Source of the DNA: JAEDES01 sp964616405
Lineage (GTDB): Bacteria > Bacillota_I > Bacilli_A > RF39 > UBA660
Reading direction: 5' to 3'
DNA: 6,305 bases
Assembly (NCBI GenBank): GCA_964616405.1
Contig: CAZTRE010000051.1
Location: 1-6,305 of the forward strand
Shown here: piece by piece, positions 1-6,004 of the stretch
Numbering within the stretch: position 1 is the first letter of the stretch
Layout: every line of letters begins with the position of its first letter
Translations under genes and position numbers: made by a program
The notes under the pieces: generated by a model
Seen by the model: only the letters and a program-made list of their open reading frames with translations
Told to the model about the DNA's origin: nothing
The model's database searches: none

Positions 1-395
1 GATAACGAAGTAGGGTACATATCCTTAAACTCATACAAACCATAAGTTTTAAGTAAATTAATAACATAGTCAATATTTTCCTTAGTCAGTTTATTAGAAA
101 CTTCCAATCCAATTAAGCAATTATCCAATATAGTTCTCCAATTAAATAAACTATCATCCTGCAACATATAGCCAATTGTAATATCTTTGTGGAAATAAAC
201 ATTTCCACTCGATTTATCAGTTAATCCCGCTAATATAGATAAAATAGTCGATTTACCACAACCACTAGGACCAACAATAGTAATAAATTCACCCTCATGG
301 ACATCAAAACTAATATCGTTTAATGCCACAACATCACTATCTTTGCCAAAATAAGTTTTCCCCAAATTAGCAATGCTCAATAATTTATTTTTCAT
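1..395 (-). CDS. ABC transporter ATP-binding protein, NitT/TauT (SsuB/TauB-like) type, 3' end outside window
   Basis: Cytoplasmic ATPase that would power import of a small solute (nitrate, sulfonate/taurine or thiamine-precursor class). The visible 131 codons start MKNKLLSIANLGKTY and contain a complete Walker A, GPSGCGKST, at about residues 41-49 and a Q-loop, MLQDDSLF, at about 80-87. The last visible residues are YPTSLS, exactly where the family signature (SGGMxQR) should begin, so signature, Walker B and the switch His lie beyond the left edge. The ATG at 395-393 overlaps the stop of the upstream binding-protein gene by 11 nt. No good Shine-Dalgarno precedes it, which suggests translation coupled to the upstream gene. 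A permease gene would be expected further left. If the binding-protein gene is disrupted, this gene may have lost its promoter. The substrate cannot be read from the sequence. Confidence 0.93.
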   Translation of the reverse strand, partial: MKNKLLSIANLGKTYFGKDSDVVALNDISFDVHEGEFITIVGPSGCGKSTILSILAGLTDKSSGNVYFHKDITIGYMLQDDSLFNWRTILDNCLIGLEVSNKLTKENIDYVINLLKTYGLYEFKDMYPTSL

Positions 396-798
396 TATAA
401 ATCAAATCACTATAGTTAACTTTTGTATCAATTGCTCCATAATCTAACATAATATCTTGCAAATGATCAAAAGACTTTTTACTAAATTTTGTAGTTTTAG
501 GCCAAGCTTCAATTCCTCTATATCTTGCTACAACTTTTTCTAGATCATTAAGTGATGTATCAGGGAACTGTGGAAGTATTACTTCCGCAACTTCTTTATC
601 TGTATGCGTATGTACAAAATCAATTCCTTTTTGAATGGCCTTAGTGAAGTCTGATATCACATCTTTATTTTCTTTTATGTAACTCCCTCTAGCTGAATAA
701 GAAGTGTATGGTACAACCCCACCTAACTCCCCAATAGAAGCTACTACATATCCATATCCATTATTCTCTAAGTCTAAAGCACTAGGTTCAAATAGTGT
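385..798 (-). pseudogene. ABC transporter substrate-binding protein (NMT1/THI5-like, SsuA/ThiY class), C-terminal part only
   Basis: The open frame runs from an in-frame TAG at 801-799 to the TAA at 387-385, giving 137 residues beginning TLFEPSALDLENNGYGYVVA. The family is recognised from motifs typical of the C-terminal lobe of NitT/TauT binding proteins: TLFEP, GYGYVVASIGEL, VVPYTSYSAR, IPQ-like FPDTSLNDLEKV, ARYRGIEAW and FDHLQDIMLDYGAID. Intact members have about 320-340 residues with a lipoprotein signal and an N-terminal lobe; all of that is missing. The break falls immediately before TLFEP, which is normally preceded by GDYV. A downstream GTG at 660 could in principle start a 91-residue fragment, but this would not be a functional binding protein. 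The cause is most likely insertion of the adjacent recombinase element. The gene overlaps the ATPase start by 11 nt, so both belonged to one operon. Confidence 0.85.
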
Positions 799-802
799 CT
801 AG
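796..802. other. Probable attachment junction (att core region)
   Basis: On the minus strand the binding-protein reading frame is intact through ACA (798-796) and is interrupted by TAG (801-799). The crossover of a serine recombinase would lie within a few bases of this point. Bases 798-803 read TCTAGA, a perfect 6-bp palindrome. The exact core dinucleotide cannot be determined without the other junction. Confidence 0.45.
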
Positions 803-804
803 AT

Positions 805-821
805 AATCATTAAAAATGATT
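805..821. repeat. Perfect 7-bp inverted repeat with 3-nt spacer near the element end
   Basis: AATCATT (805-811), AAA, AATGATT (815-821). It lies just inside the proposed junction and upstream of the first small ORF. It is not followed by a T tract, so it is unlikely to be an intrinsic terminator. It could be a recombinase arm site or an operator, but in AT-rich DNA a repeat of this length may also be chance. Confidence 0.4.
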
Positions 822-840
822 TCAAACATATCCTTATAGT

Positions 841-996
841 ATGAAAGGACTGATATTTATAAAAACAAACGCTTTTTCTACTCTTGAGAGCATTTATCTT
901 GAATTATCACTAGATATTAATAGAATGCTTTACTCCAAAAATATTATTACCTATCAAATATTTAAACAAATAGAAGATAAACTGCTTAAAAGTTAA
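841..996 (+). CDS. Small SHOCT-like protein upstream of the recombinase (51 aa)
   Basis: Open frame of 51 codons beginning MKGLIFIKTNAFSTLESIYL and ending in TAA at 994-996, five bases before the nominal GTG (1002) of the recombinase. The second half, INRMLYSKNIITYQIFKQIE then DKLLKS, has the spacing of hydrophobic and Lys/Glu residues seen in SHOCT domains (leucines, then a GLIT-like turn, then E/F-x2-x-K-x-KLL). Small SHOCT-type proteins often sit directly upstream of serine recombinases in Bacillota elements, so a role in recombination control or direction is possible but unproven. An in-frame stop at 817-819 limits extension. The ATG at 841 has no clear Shine-Dalgarno, and TATAGT (835-840) just before it resembles a -10 box, so the true start is uncertain. 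Confidence 0.55.
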   Translation: MKGLIFIKTNAFSTLESIYLELSLDINRMLYSKNIITYQIFKQIEDKLLKS

Positions 997-1007
997 AGAG
1001 GGTGATA
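996..1007 (+). promoter_or_regulatory. Ribosome binding site that overlaps the nominal GTG start of the recombinase
   Basis: The stretch AAAGAGGGTGAT closely matches the anti-Shine-Dalgarno complement AAGGAGGTGAT. The GTG at 1002-1004 is inside this match, so it cannot be served by it at normal spacing. The first in-frame codon at usual spacing is ATA at 1011-1013. Confidence 0.6.
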
Positions 1008-2639
1008 AAAATAGATCTTTATACTATAAGACAACAATTAAATTCAGGTATTCCGCTAACTAAAATTCCTTTACGAGTAACGGATTATTCTCGAGTTTCT
1101 ACAACTAATAAAAATCAACAAACTTCTCTTAAAAACCAAGTTGAACATTTTGATCAAATGATTAAAGATACCCCAGCGTGGACATATGTTTCTGGTTATA
1201 TTGACGATGGTATAACCGGAACAAGTGATATTAAAAGAGATAACTTTATGCAAATGATTGAAGATGCTAAAAATAATAAGTTTGATCTTATTATAACTAA
1301 AGAAATATCAAGGTTTTCTAGAAATACGCTTGACAGTATTAAATACACAAGAAAACTTCTAGAATATGGCGTAGCCGTCCTTTTTATAAATGATAATATT
1401 AATACAGCTCTCCCAGATTCAGAACTTCGACTCACTATTATGGCCTCAATGGCTCAAGATGAAATAAGACGTCTATCTGAAAGAGTAAAATTTGGAATGC
1501 AGGCCGCTATAAATAGGGGTACAATACTTGGTAATAACATGTTATATGGCTATAAAAAAAATAAAGAAACCGGTAATTTAATAATCATTGAAGAAGAAGC
1601 TAAACAATTAAGAAGAATTTTTACTATGTATGCCATAGATAATTTATCTATAAATAAAATAACTAATATTCTAAACTCAGAAGGAATAAGAACCTCTCAA
1701 AATAAATTATGGACAACAACGACCATTCGTAGAATGCTAAAAAATCCTAAATATAAAGGCTATTACTGTGGAAAAAAAACAGAAATAGCAAATTATATGA
1801 CTAAAAAAGTAAAATACCTTCCAAAACAAAAATGGATTATTTATGAAGATAAAACAAAAATACCACCAATTGTTTCAAAAGATATTTGGGCTAGAGCCAA
1901 TAAAAGACTAAATACTAGGAATTTAAAATTCGGCTCAGCCCAGCCAACTAAAGAACTATATAAAAATAGATATCCCTTGAGCGCTAAAATATATTGTCAA
2001 GAGCATGGCACGGTCTTTAGAAGAAGAAAGCAAAAAGAAACGATCTGGAACTGTTCAACCTATTTAACAAAAGGTCTTATCTCTTGTGCCTCTCCCCATC
2101 TAAAAGAAGAAGAAATTTATCAAATATTAACGGATATATTTAATAAACTACTAAAAAGCAAGGCATCTATTACTAAAAAATTATTGCTTTTATACAAAAA
2201 TAATTATTCTAAGCAAGAAGAATTAAATAATTATCAATCTAAAAGAACAGAAATACTCTCAAAAAAACAAAAAATTTTAGAACTAGCCTTAGATCATATT
2301 ATATCCAATCAAGATCTAAAAAAAGAAAATGACTTATATAATGCCAAATTACAAATGATAGATGAAAAAATAAAATTATTAGAAAATATGCCAGCTATAA
2401 TTAATAAAGCTAATTTAGAAAAAGAAATAAATTTTTATTTTAACTCTCAACGATTCCAAAATAAAATAATTGAACTACTTTTAAATAAAATTGTGGTTTC
2501 TAAGATAAATAATAATCGCACTAATGTAAAATTAGATATTTATTTAAATGTAACATCTAATCTTTTACAAGCAAAATTTAAGACAAGTTATAATTTTTCA
2601 ACTACCACTTACAAAGTAAATGTATACTCCATACATTAA
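1002..2639 (+). CDS. Large serine recombinase (site-specific integrase/resolvase family)
   Basis: Catalyses cut-and-rejoin recombination between attachment sites through a phosphoserine DNA intermediate. Residues are numbered from the GTG at 1002. The N-terminal catalytic domain spans about 24-170, with YSRVST holding the nucleophile Ser33 and Arg31, and ISRFSRN holding Arg104 and Arg107. The long helix region QDEIRRLSERVKFG sits at about 152-165. The recombinase DNA-binding domain (about 178-305) includes a helix-turn-helix-like NLSINKITNILNSEGI and NPKYKGYYCG. A zinc ribbon has candidate ligands Cys332, His335, Cys351 and Cys362. A Lys/Glu/Leu-rich coiled coil covers about 400-465, as in large serine integrases, before a C-terminal tail ending YSIH. 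The 545-residue length is normal and no catalytic residue is missing, so it looks intact. The start is doubtful: GTG 1002 lies inside the ribosome binding site, and related proteins begin M-D-I-Y, matching ATA-GAT-CTT-TAT at 1011. The + strand is strikingly A-rich here, unlike the T-rich gene that follows. Confidence 0.92.
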   Translation: MIKIDLYTIRQQLNSGIPLTKIPLRVTDYSRVSTTNKNQQTSLKNQVEHFDQMIKDTPAWTYVSGYIDDGITGTSDIKRDNFMQMIEDAKNNKFDLIITKEISRFSRNTLDSIKYTRKLLEYGVAVLFINDNINTALPDSELRLTIMASMAQDEIRRLSERVKFGMQAAINRGTILGNNMLYGYKKNKETGNLIIIEEEAKQLRRIFTMYAIDNLSINKITNILNSEGIRTSQNKLWTTTTIRRMLKNPKYKGYYCGKKTEIANYMTKKVKYLPKQKWIIYEDKTKIPPIVSKDIWARANKRLNTRNLKFGSAQPTKELYKNRYPLSAKIYCQEHGTVFRRRKQKETIWNCSTYLTKGLISCASPHLKEEEIYQILTDIFNKLLKSKASITKKLLLLYKNNYSKQEELNNYQSKRTEILSKKQKILELALDHIISNQDLKKENDLYNAKLQMIDEKIKLLENMPAIINKANLEKEINFYFNSQRFQNKIIELLLNKIVVSKINNNRTNVKLDIYLNVTSNLLQAKFKTSYNFSTTTYKVNVYSIH

Positions 2640-2642
2640 TAA

Positions 2643-2672
2643 TTGAAGTTGCTATATTATTCATGATAAAAT
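2643..2672 (+). promoter_or_regulatory. Candidate promoter for the ywaF-like gene
   Basis: TTGAAG at 2643-2648, an 18-nt spacer, then TGATAAAAT at 2664-2672, which is an extended -10 (TG-N-TAAAAT). It lies 39 bp before the ATG, in the only gap between recombinase and membrane-protein genes. It would make this block transcriptionally independent of the recombinase. Pattern match only, in very AT-rich DNA. Confidence 0.45.
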
Positions 2673-2711
2673 ATTAATATATTTATAGAATATTAAGTAA
2701 GGAAGTAGTAT

Positions 2712-3470
2712 ATGTTAAGAGAATTCTTTGTTAATGAAAGTCCGAAATTTATTTTTAGACAGTTTGGTTTAATCCATAATTTGTTTATTTTAATGCCTAT
2801 AATAGGTTTAATAGTCATTTATCTAAATAGAAATAAAATTGCTAAAATTCCTAAAAATAAGTCTAAAAAAATTTTAAAAATCTGTGCTATTATTTTATTA
2901 TTAAATATGCTAATTTATACAGTCGGTTTCTTATATTATGGTTGTTTTGATTATAAAAGAAATTTGCCATTTCATTTATGTTTTATTGCTAACTATATGT
3001 TTATGTATGGCATACTATTTGAGCGTGACTGGATATTAAAATATACAATTTTTCTATGCTTTATTGGTCCAATCCCTGCTATTCTTTGGCCAGACTTTGT
3101 ATCAACTATTGATAACTATGAGTGGTGGCAATATGTAATTTCGCATCATTTCTTTATAGTTGCAAGCTTTTTTTCTTACTATGCTTTAGGTTATAAAGTT
3201 GAGAAAAAAGACTATTTAAAAACCTTCGTATTAACAAATTTTTTGATGCTTATAATGTACCCATTTAACGTAGTTTTTAAAACAAACTATATTTTCTCAA
3301 CGGAAATACCTAAGAATGTAATGGTACTATATCCTTTGTTAAAATATTTTCCACCTATGTTAACATTAGAGGTAGTGGGACTTTTAATTTCGGAACTTAT
3401 CTATATTTTTATAATAAGAAAAAGAAATATGGAATTAGAAGAAAATAAAAGTTTGCTTTCTAAATCCTAG
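2712..3470 (+). CDS. YwaF/TMEM164-family integral membrane protein (TIGR02206-like)
   Basis: A 252-residue polytopic membrane protein with about six to seven hydrophobic segments: roughly 22-38, 54-76, 86-100, 108-126, 141-160, 168-188 and 214-235. Family hallmarks are visible: NLPFHLC at 84-90 (conserved His88 and Cys90), a GPIPAILWPD loop at 119-128, HH at 145-146, and NYIFS at 192-196. The basic cytoplasmic tail RKRNMELEENK is typical of such proteins. The human relative TMEM164 has been described as an acyltransferase making ether phospholipids through a conserved cysteine. Whether the bacterial proteins do lipid acyl transfer is not established, and this extrapolation is an inference. 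Start is ATG 2712 with AAGGAAG six bases upstream. The gene ends 52 bp before the zinc-ribbon gene with no terminator between, so co-transcription is likely. Confidence 0.8.
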   Translation: MLREFFVNESPKFIFRQFGLIHNLFILMPIIGLIVIYLNRNKIAKIPKNKSKKILKICAIILLLNMLIYTVGFLYYGCFDYKRNLPFHLCFIANYMFMYGILFERDWILKYTIFLCFIGPIPAILWPDFVSTIDNYEWWQYVISHHFFIVASFFSYYALGYKVEKKDYLKTFVLTNFLMLIMYPFNVVFKTNYIFSTEIPKNVMVLYPLLKYFPPMLTLEVVGLLISELIYIFIIRKRNMELEENKSLLSKS

Positions 3471-3522
3471 AATAATTATAGATTTTATAGTGGAATTTTG
3501 TTAAAATAAAATAGGTGATAAT

Positions 3523-4899
3523 ATGATAAGGTGTCCAAATTGTACAGCACAATTAGAGTTTGATGCAAGTAAGCAACAAGTTCGTTGTGAATATTGTGGT
3601 TCAACCTTTAATCCTAATGAATTAGAAGTTGAAGTAAAAAAATCAAAAGAGGTAATAAGTGAAGGTACTTACGAAGGAAGAAGCTATTCTTGTTCACAAT
3701 GTGGGGCCACACTTTTAACATTTGATGAAACAGCTATTACTTTCTGTAGTTATTGTGGTTCACAAGCTATGATAGAATCAAAATTAATTAAAAAGAATAA
3801 TCCTCAGTTTATAATTCCATTTAAGAAAAGCAAGGAACAATGTGTAGAAGCATATAAAAATAAATTAAAAAAGGCTATATTTACACCAAACTATATGAAA
3901 TCAGATGTTGTCGTAAGTAAATTTAGAGGAATATATATTCCATACTGTATTTATAAATTATCATTTCATAATGATTGCACTAACCGTGGAGAAAAATATA
4001 CGCACAGATCGGGAGACTATGTTTATTATAAGGATTATAATATTACTGCAAGAGTTGATGCTGATTACGAAGGAATCTCTTATGACATGGTTTCTAACCT
4101 TTATGATTCTTTTACCCACGCTATTCCCCATAATTATAAAGAAGTTGAACCATTTAATGTCAATTACTTAGCCGGTTTCTACGCTGATACAATTGATGTT
4201 GATGATCATATATACGAAGACAATGCAATAGACGTAGTTAAAGAAGATTCAAAGAATCATTTAAGAAGACAAAAAGAATTTTCTAAATACGGTTGTATAA
4301 ATCCTGAGATTGATCTCCAAGTAAGTGAGAAAAAAATTGGTTTGTTTCCATTATATTTCCTAGCAATAAGAGATAAAAAAGAGCAGTATGTAAACTATGC
4401 TATTGTTAACGGACAAACCGGTAAAGTTGTGCTTGATTTACCAGTCGATTTTAAAAAATATATTCTATTTTCTTTAATACTTACAATTCCAATTTTTATT
4501 TTCTTAGAGTTTTTCTTAGTATTGGTACCGAGGACAATCACCATATTTTCTATGATAACTGCTGTTATTAGTTTAATAATTTCCTTGGTCCAAATTAACA
4601 AAATAGACGCTAGAGAAACTCATTCAGATGATGAAGGTTATATGTCTAAAGAAAATAATAAAAAAGTAGCTCCACCTAGAAAAACATTTAAATATATTAT
4701 TAAACAAATTATTGGTATTTTAATAGCCGCTTTTGTTTTAATAGTTAATTTTGTTGCAGATATGTATTACTATGGTAGTGCCATAATTATCTTTTATCTT
4801 GTTATTTGGTCATTTTATGATCTAGTAAAAGAACACAATCTTCTCGTTTCTACTAAACTACCTCAATTAGAAAAAAGAGGAGGTAGTGAAAATGAATAA
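3523..4899 (+). CDS. Double zinc-ribbon membrane protein, YdjG-like (often misannotated as PriA-type helicase)
   Basis: A 458-residue protein with two N-terminal zinc ribbons: Cys4, Cys7, Cys22 and Cys25, then Cys57, Cys60, Cys75 and Cys78. Each has the CxxC...CxYCGS form. A central soluble domain (about 95-305) contains the family motifs QFIIPFKKSKEQ, FRGIYIPYCIY and FPLYFLAIRDKKEQY, followed by AIVNGQTGKVVLDLPVD. The C-terminus has four predicted transmembrane helices, about 313-335, 338-358, 391-412 and 416-434. There is no helicase motif; the frequent PriA-like database label comes only from the zinc ribbon. In B. subtilis a zinc-ribbon membrane protein (YdjG) is encoded just before a TPM protein (YdjH) in the pspA-ydjGHI membrane-stress operon, and the same order is seen here. 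The start ATG has AGGTGAT four bases upstream. The stop overlaps the next start by 8 nt, implying translational coupling and a stoichiometric complex. Confidence 0.82.
   Translation: MIRCPNCTAQLEFDASKQQVRCEYCGSTFNPNELEVEVKKSKEVISEGTYEGRSYSCSQCGATLLTFDETAITFCSYCGSQAMIESKLIKKNNPQFIIPFKKSKEQCVEAYKNKLKKAIFTPNYMKSDVVVSKFRGIYIPYCIYKLSFHNDCTNRGEKYTHRSGDYVYYKDYNITARVDADYEGISYDMVSNLYDSFTHAIPHNYKEVEPFNVNYLAGFYADTIDVDDHIYEDNAIDVVKEDSKNHLRRQKEFSKYGCINPEIDLQVSEKKIGLFPLYFLAIRDKKEQYVNYAIVNGQTGKVVLDLPVDFKKYILFSLILTIPIFIFLEFFLVLVPRTITIFSMITAVISLIISLVQINKIDARETHSDDEGYMSKENNKKVAPPRKTFKYIIKQIIGILIAAFVLIVNFVADMYYYGSAIIIFYLVIWSFYDLVKEHNLLVSTKLPQLEKRGGSENE
4878..4883 (+). promoter_or_regulatory. Strong ribosome binding site deciding the start of the TPM gene
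   Basis: AGGAGG ends eight bases before the ATG at 4892 but only two before the GTG at 4886. The ATG is therefore the likely start, shortening the protein by two residues relative to the longest open frame. Confidence 0.75.
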
Positions 4900-5677
4900 G
4901 AAGCTAAAACAAATATTAAGTGTACTAATTATAATATTTTTAAGTATTACATATTTTAGTATCACTAACGTAAGCGCACAATCTATACAAGAAGAGAAGA
5001 ACAGTGCGACTGGTTATAGTATTGTAATAGAAGATGATGCAGAGCTTTTAAGCAGTGAAGAAATCAATCAACTAAAAGAAAAAATGCAACCATTAACAAA
5101 ATATGGAAATATTATTTTTAAATCCATTTCCGAAAATAATAGTACAACAGAGCATTATGCTGCTGAATATTATCATAATAAATTTGGAACTAATAGTGGA
5201 ACTTTATTTTTAATTGATATGGATAATCGTTATATTTATATTTTCTCAGATGGTGCCAATTATCAAATAGTAACCGCTGACAAAGCCGAGATTATAACTG
5301 ATAATGTTTATAGTTATGCATCCGATGCAGATTATTATCAATGCGCTAGCGTTGCCTTTTCACAAATTAATACTATTTTAAGTGGTGGAAAAATAGCTGA
5401 GCCAATGCGACACATAAGCAATATACTTATTGCTATAACAGTAGCCTTCTTTATTAATTTTATCGTTGTGTTAATCACATCTTCAGCAAAAAAAGCTTCA
5501 GACGAAGAAGTTTTAAAGAACGTATCAATTAATTTTAATGTTAGTGATATAAAGGTTACTCAAATCGGAACCCATCGCAAATATTCTCCTGTATCATCAA
5601 GTAGTAGTGGTTCTTCAAGCGGAGGTGGCGGAGGCGGCGGCAGTTCCTCTGGTGGTGGAGGCGGTCATAGTTTCTAA
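4892..5677 (+). CDS. TPM-domain exported membrane protein, YdjH-like
   Basis: A 261-residue protein. Residues 1-29 form a signal peptide (basic MNKKLK, hydrophobic core, likely cleavage after NVSA before QS). The TPM domain spans about 41-163, with the usual opening VIEDDAELLSSEEINQLKEK, then YAAEYYHNKFG, a GTLFLIDMDNRYIYIFSDG strand pair and a SYASDADYY helix. A transmembrane helix at about 175-197 follows. The C-terminal 35 residues are Ser/Gly-rich and end GGGGGHSF, a tail common in this family. TPM domains have been linked to photosystem repair, acetylcholine receptor accessory factors and phosphatase activity; the role in bacteria is mostly unknown. The overlap with the upstream zinc-ribbon gene indicates a joint complex, as for YdjG-YdjH. 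The PspA and YdjI (SPFH) partners of the B. subtilis operon are absent here; the terminator follows directly. Confidence 0.85.
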   Translation: MNKKLKQILSVLIIIFLSITYFSITNVSAQSIQEEKNSATGYSIVIEDDAELLSSEEINQLKEKMQPLTKYGNIIFKSISENNSTTEHYAAEYYHNKFGTNSGTLFLIDMDNRYIYIFSDGANYQIVTADKAEIITDNVYSYASDADYYQCASVAFSQINTILSGGKIAEPMRHISNILIAITVAFFINFIVVLITSSAKKASDEEVLKNVSINFNVSDIKVTQIGTHRKYSPVSSSSSGSSSGGGGGGGSSSGGGGGHSF

Positions 5678-5716
5678 AGATCAAAAATTGAAAAGCATTT
5701 TACATAAAATATTTCT

Positions 5717-5744
5717 AAGTTCTAGTTTTTCTAGAACTTTTTTT
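5717..5744 (+). terminator. Intrinsic terminator after the TPM gene
   Basis: AAGTTCTAG (5717-5725), loop TTTTT, CTAGAACTT (5731-5739): a perfect 9-bp stem running into seven consecutive T (5738-5744). It lies 39 bp past the stop codon and closes the plus-strand block. Confidence 0.88.
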
Positions 5745-5746
5745 GT

Positions 5747-5752
5747 TATAAT
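5747..5752 (+). promoter_or_regulatory. Possible -10 box just after the terminator
   Basis: A perfect TATAAT directly follows the terminator T tract. No convincing -35 lies 16-18 bases upstream, where the terminator stem-loop sits. If active, the pilin-like gene would have a leader of about 245 nt. Another TATAAT at 5856-5861 is an equally weak candidate. Confidence 0.25.
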
Positions 5753-5810
5753 AGTATATAGTTAAAAAGTAGAATATAAGGGTTTTAAAATACTAGAAGT
5801 TGTTTATTTG

Positions 5811-5838
5811 CCGCAATGCTTATTTTACCGCAAAGCTT
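5811..5838 (+). repeat. Short direct repeat CCGCAAnGCTT, 17-bp period
   Basis: CCGCAATGCTT at 5811-5821 and CCGCAAAGCTT at 5828-5838 agree at 10 of 11 positions. They are the most GC-rich words in an otherwise AT-rich leader. The period is not a whole number of helical turns. A regulator site or a relic of duplication are both possible. Confidence 0.4.
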
Positions 5839-5856
5839 GGTTCAAGCATTATTTTT
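5815..5856 (+). promoter_or_regulatory. Alternative hairpins with a T-rich 3' side in the pilin leader
   Basis: AATGCTT (5815-5821) can pair with AAGCATT (5844-5850). Alternatively GCTTG (5835-5839) pairs with CAAGC (5843-5847) across a 3-nt loop. Both compete for the same downstream arm, and ATTTTT follows at 5851-5856. This could be a weak terminator or attenuator. The stems are short, so confidence is low. Confidence 0.3.
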
Positions 5857-6004
5857 ATAATTTATTATATTTTCAATTTTAGGTGAAACATTAACTAATT
5901 TCATCTTTGACGAATCGCATCTTTTAGCTGATGATGTAGTAAATTATATGTTAAAAACTTCAATATAAATTTATCCAGGTTATTAATAAGGGAGGTATTA
6001 TTGT

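Larger units (their letters stand above)
799..2639 (+). mobile_element. Left end of a serine-recombinase integrative element (minimum extent; right end not found)
   Basis: Three things coincide. A host gene is cut at about 798; the sequence beyond has no relation to it; and a large serine recombinase is encoded 200 bp away, pointing inward. This is the usual layout at one attachment end of such elements. The right limit given is only the end of the recombinase gene. The missing N-terminal half of the binding-protein gene, expected on the minus strand at the far end, does not appear anywhere up to 6305. The element could therefore exceed 5.5 kb and include the downstream genes, or the far junction may have been lost by rearrangement. 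Inference, not proof. Confidence 0.55.
5789..5968 (+). pseudogene. Possible decayed coding remnant upstream of the pilin-like gene
   Basis: One frame reads for 60 codons to a TAA at 5966-5968 with a single internal TAA at 5858-5860. It gives CLFAAMLILPQSLVQALFL before the stop and FIIFSILGETLTNFIFDE, then SHLLADDVVNYMLKTSI, after it. The latter half lacks an ATG, GTG or TTG start before the coding-like part. The amino acid pattern is more protein-like than expected of spacer. I do not recognise the family, and it may be chance. Confidence 0.25.

Noticed and set aside
1071..1435. Two overlapping minus-strand open frames opposite the recombinase catalytic domain
   Set aside because: They lie wholly opposite a well-conserved gene, have no ribosome binding site and resemble no family.
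3499..3507. Extended -10-like TGTTAAAAT before the zinc-ribbon gene
   Set aside because: A start of transcription here would fall inside the ribosome binding site, and no -35 is visible; co-transcription with the preceding gene is more likely.
3971..4171. Plus-strand open frame inside the zinc-ribbon gene
   Set aside because: Out-of-frame shadow of a clearly coding region; composition is a by-product of AT-rich codons.
4395..4601. Minus-strand open frame opposite the zinc-ribbon membrane helices
   Set aside because: Hydrophobic complement of transmembrane codons; no start signal.
3523..4899. PriA-type helicase identity for the zinc-ribbon protein
   Set aside because: No Walker or other helicase motifs; the similarity is restricted to CxxC zinc ribbons, and the C-terminus is membrane-embedded.
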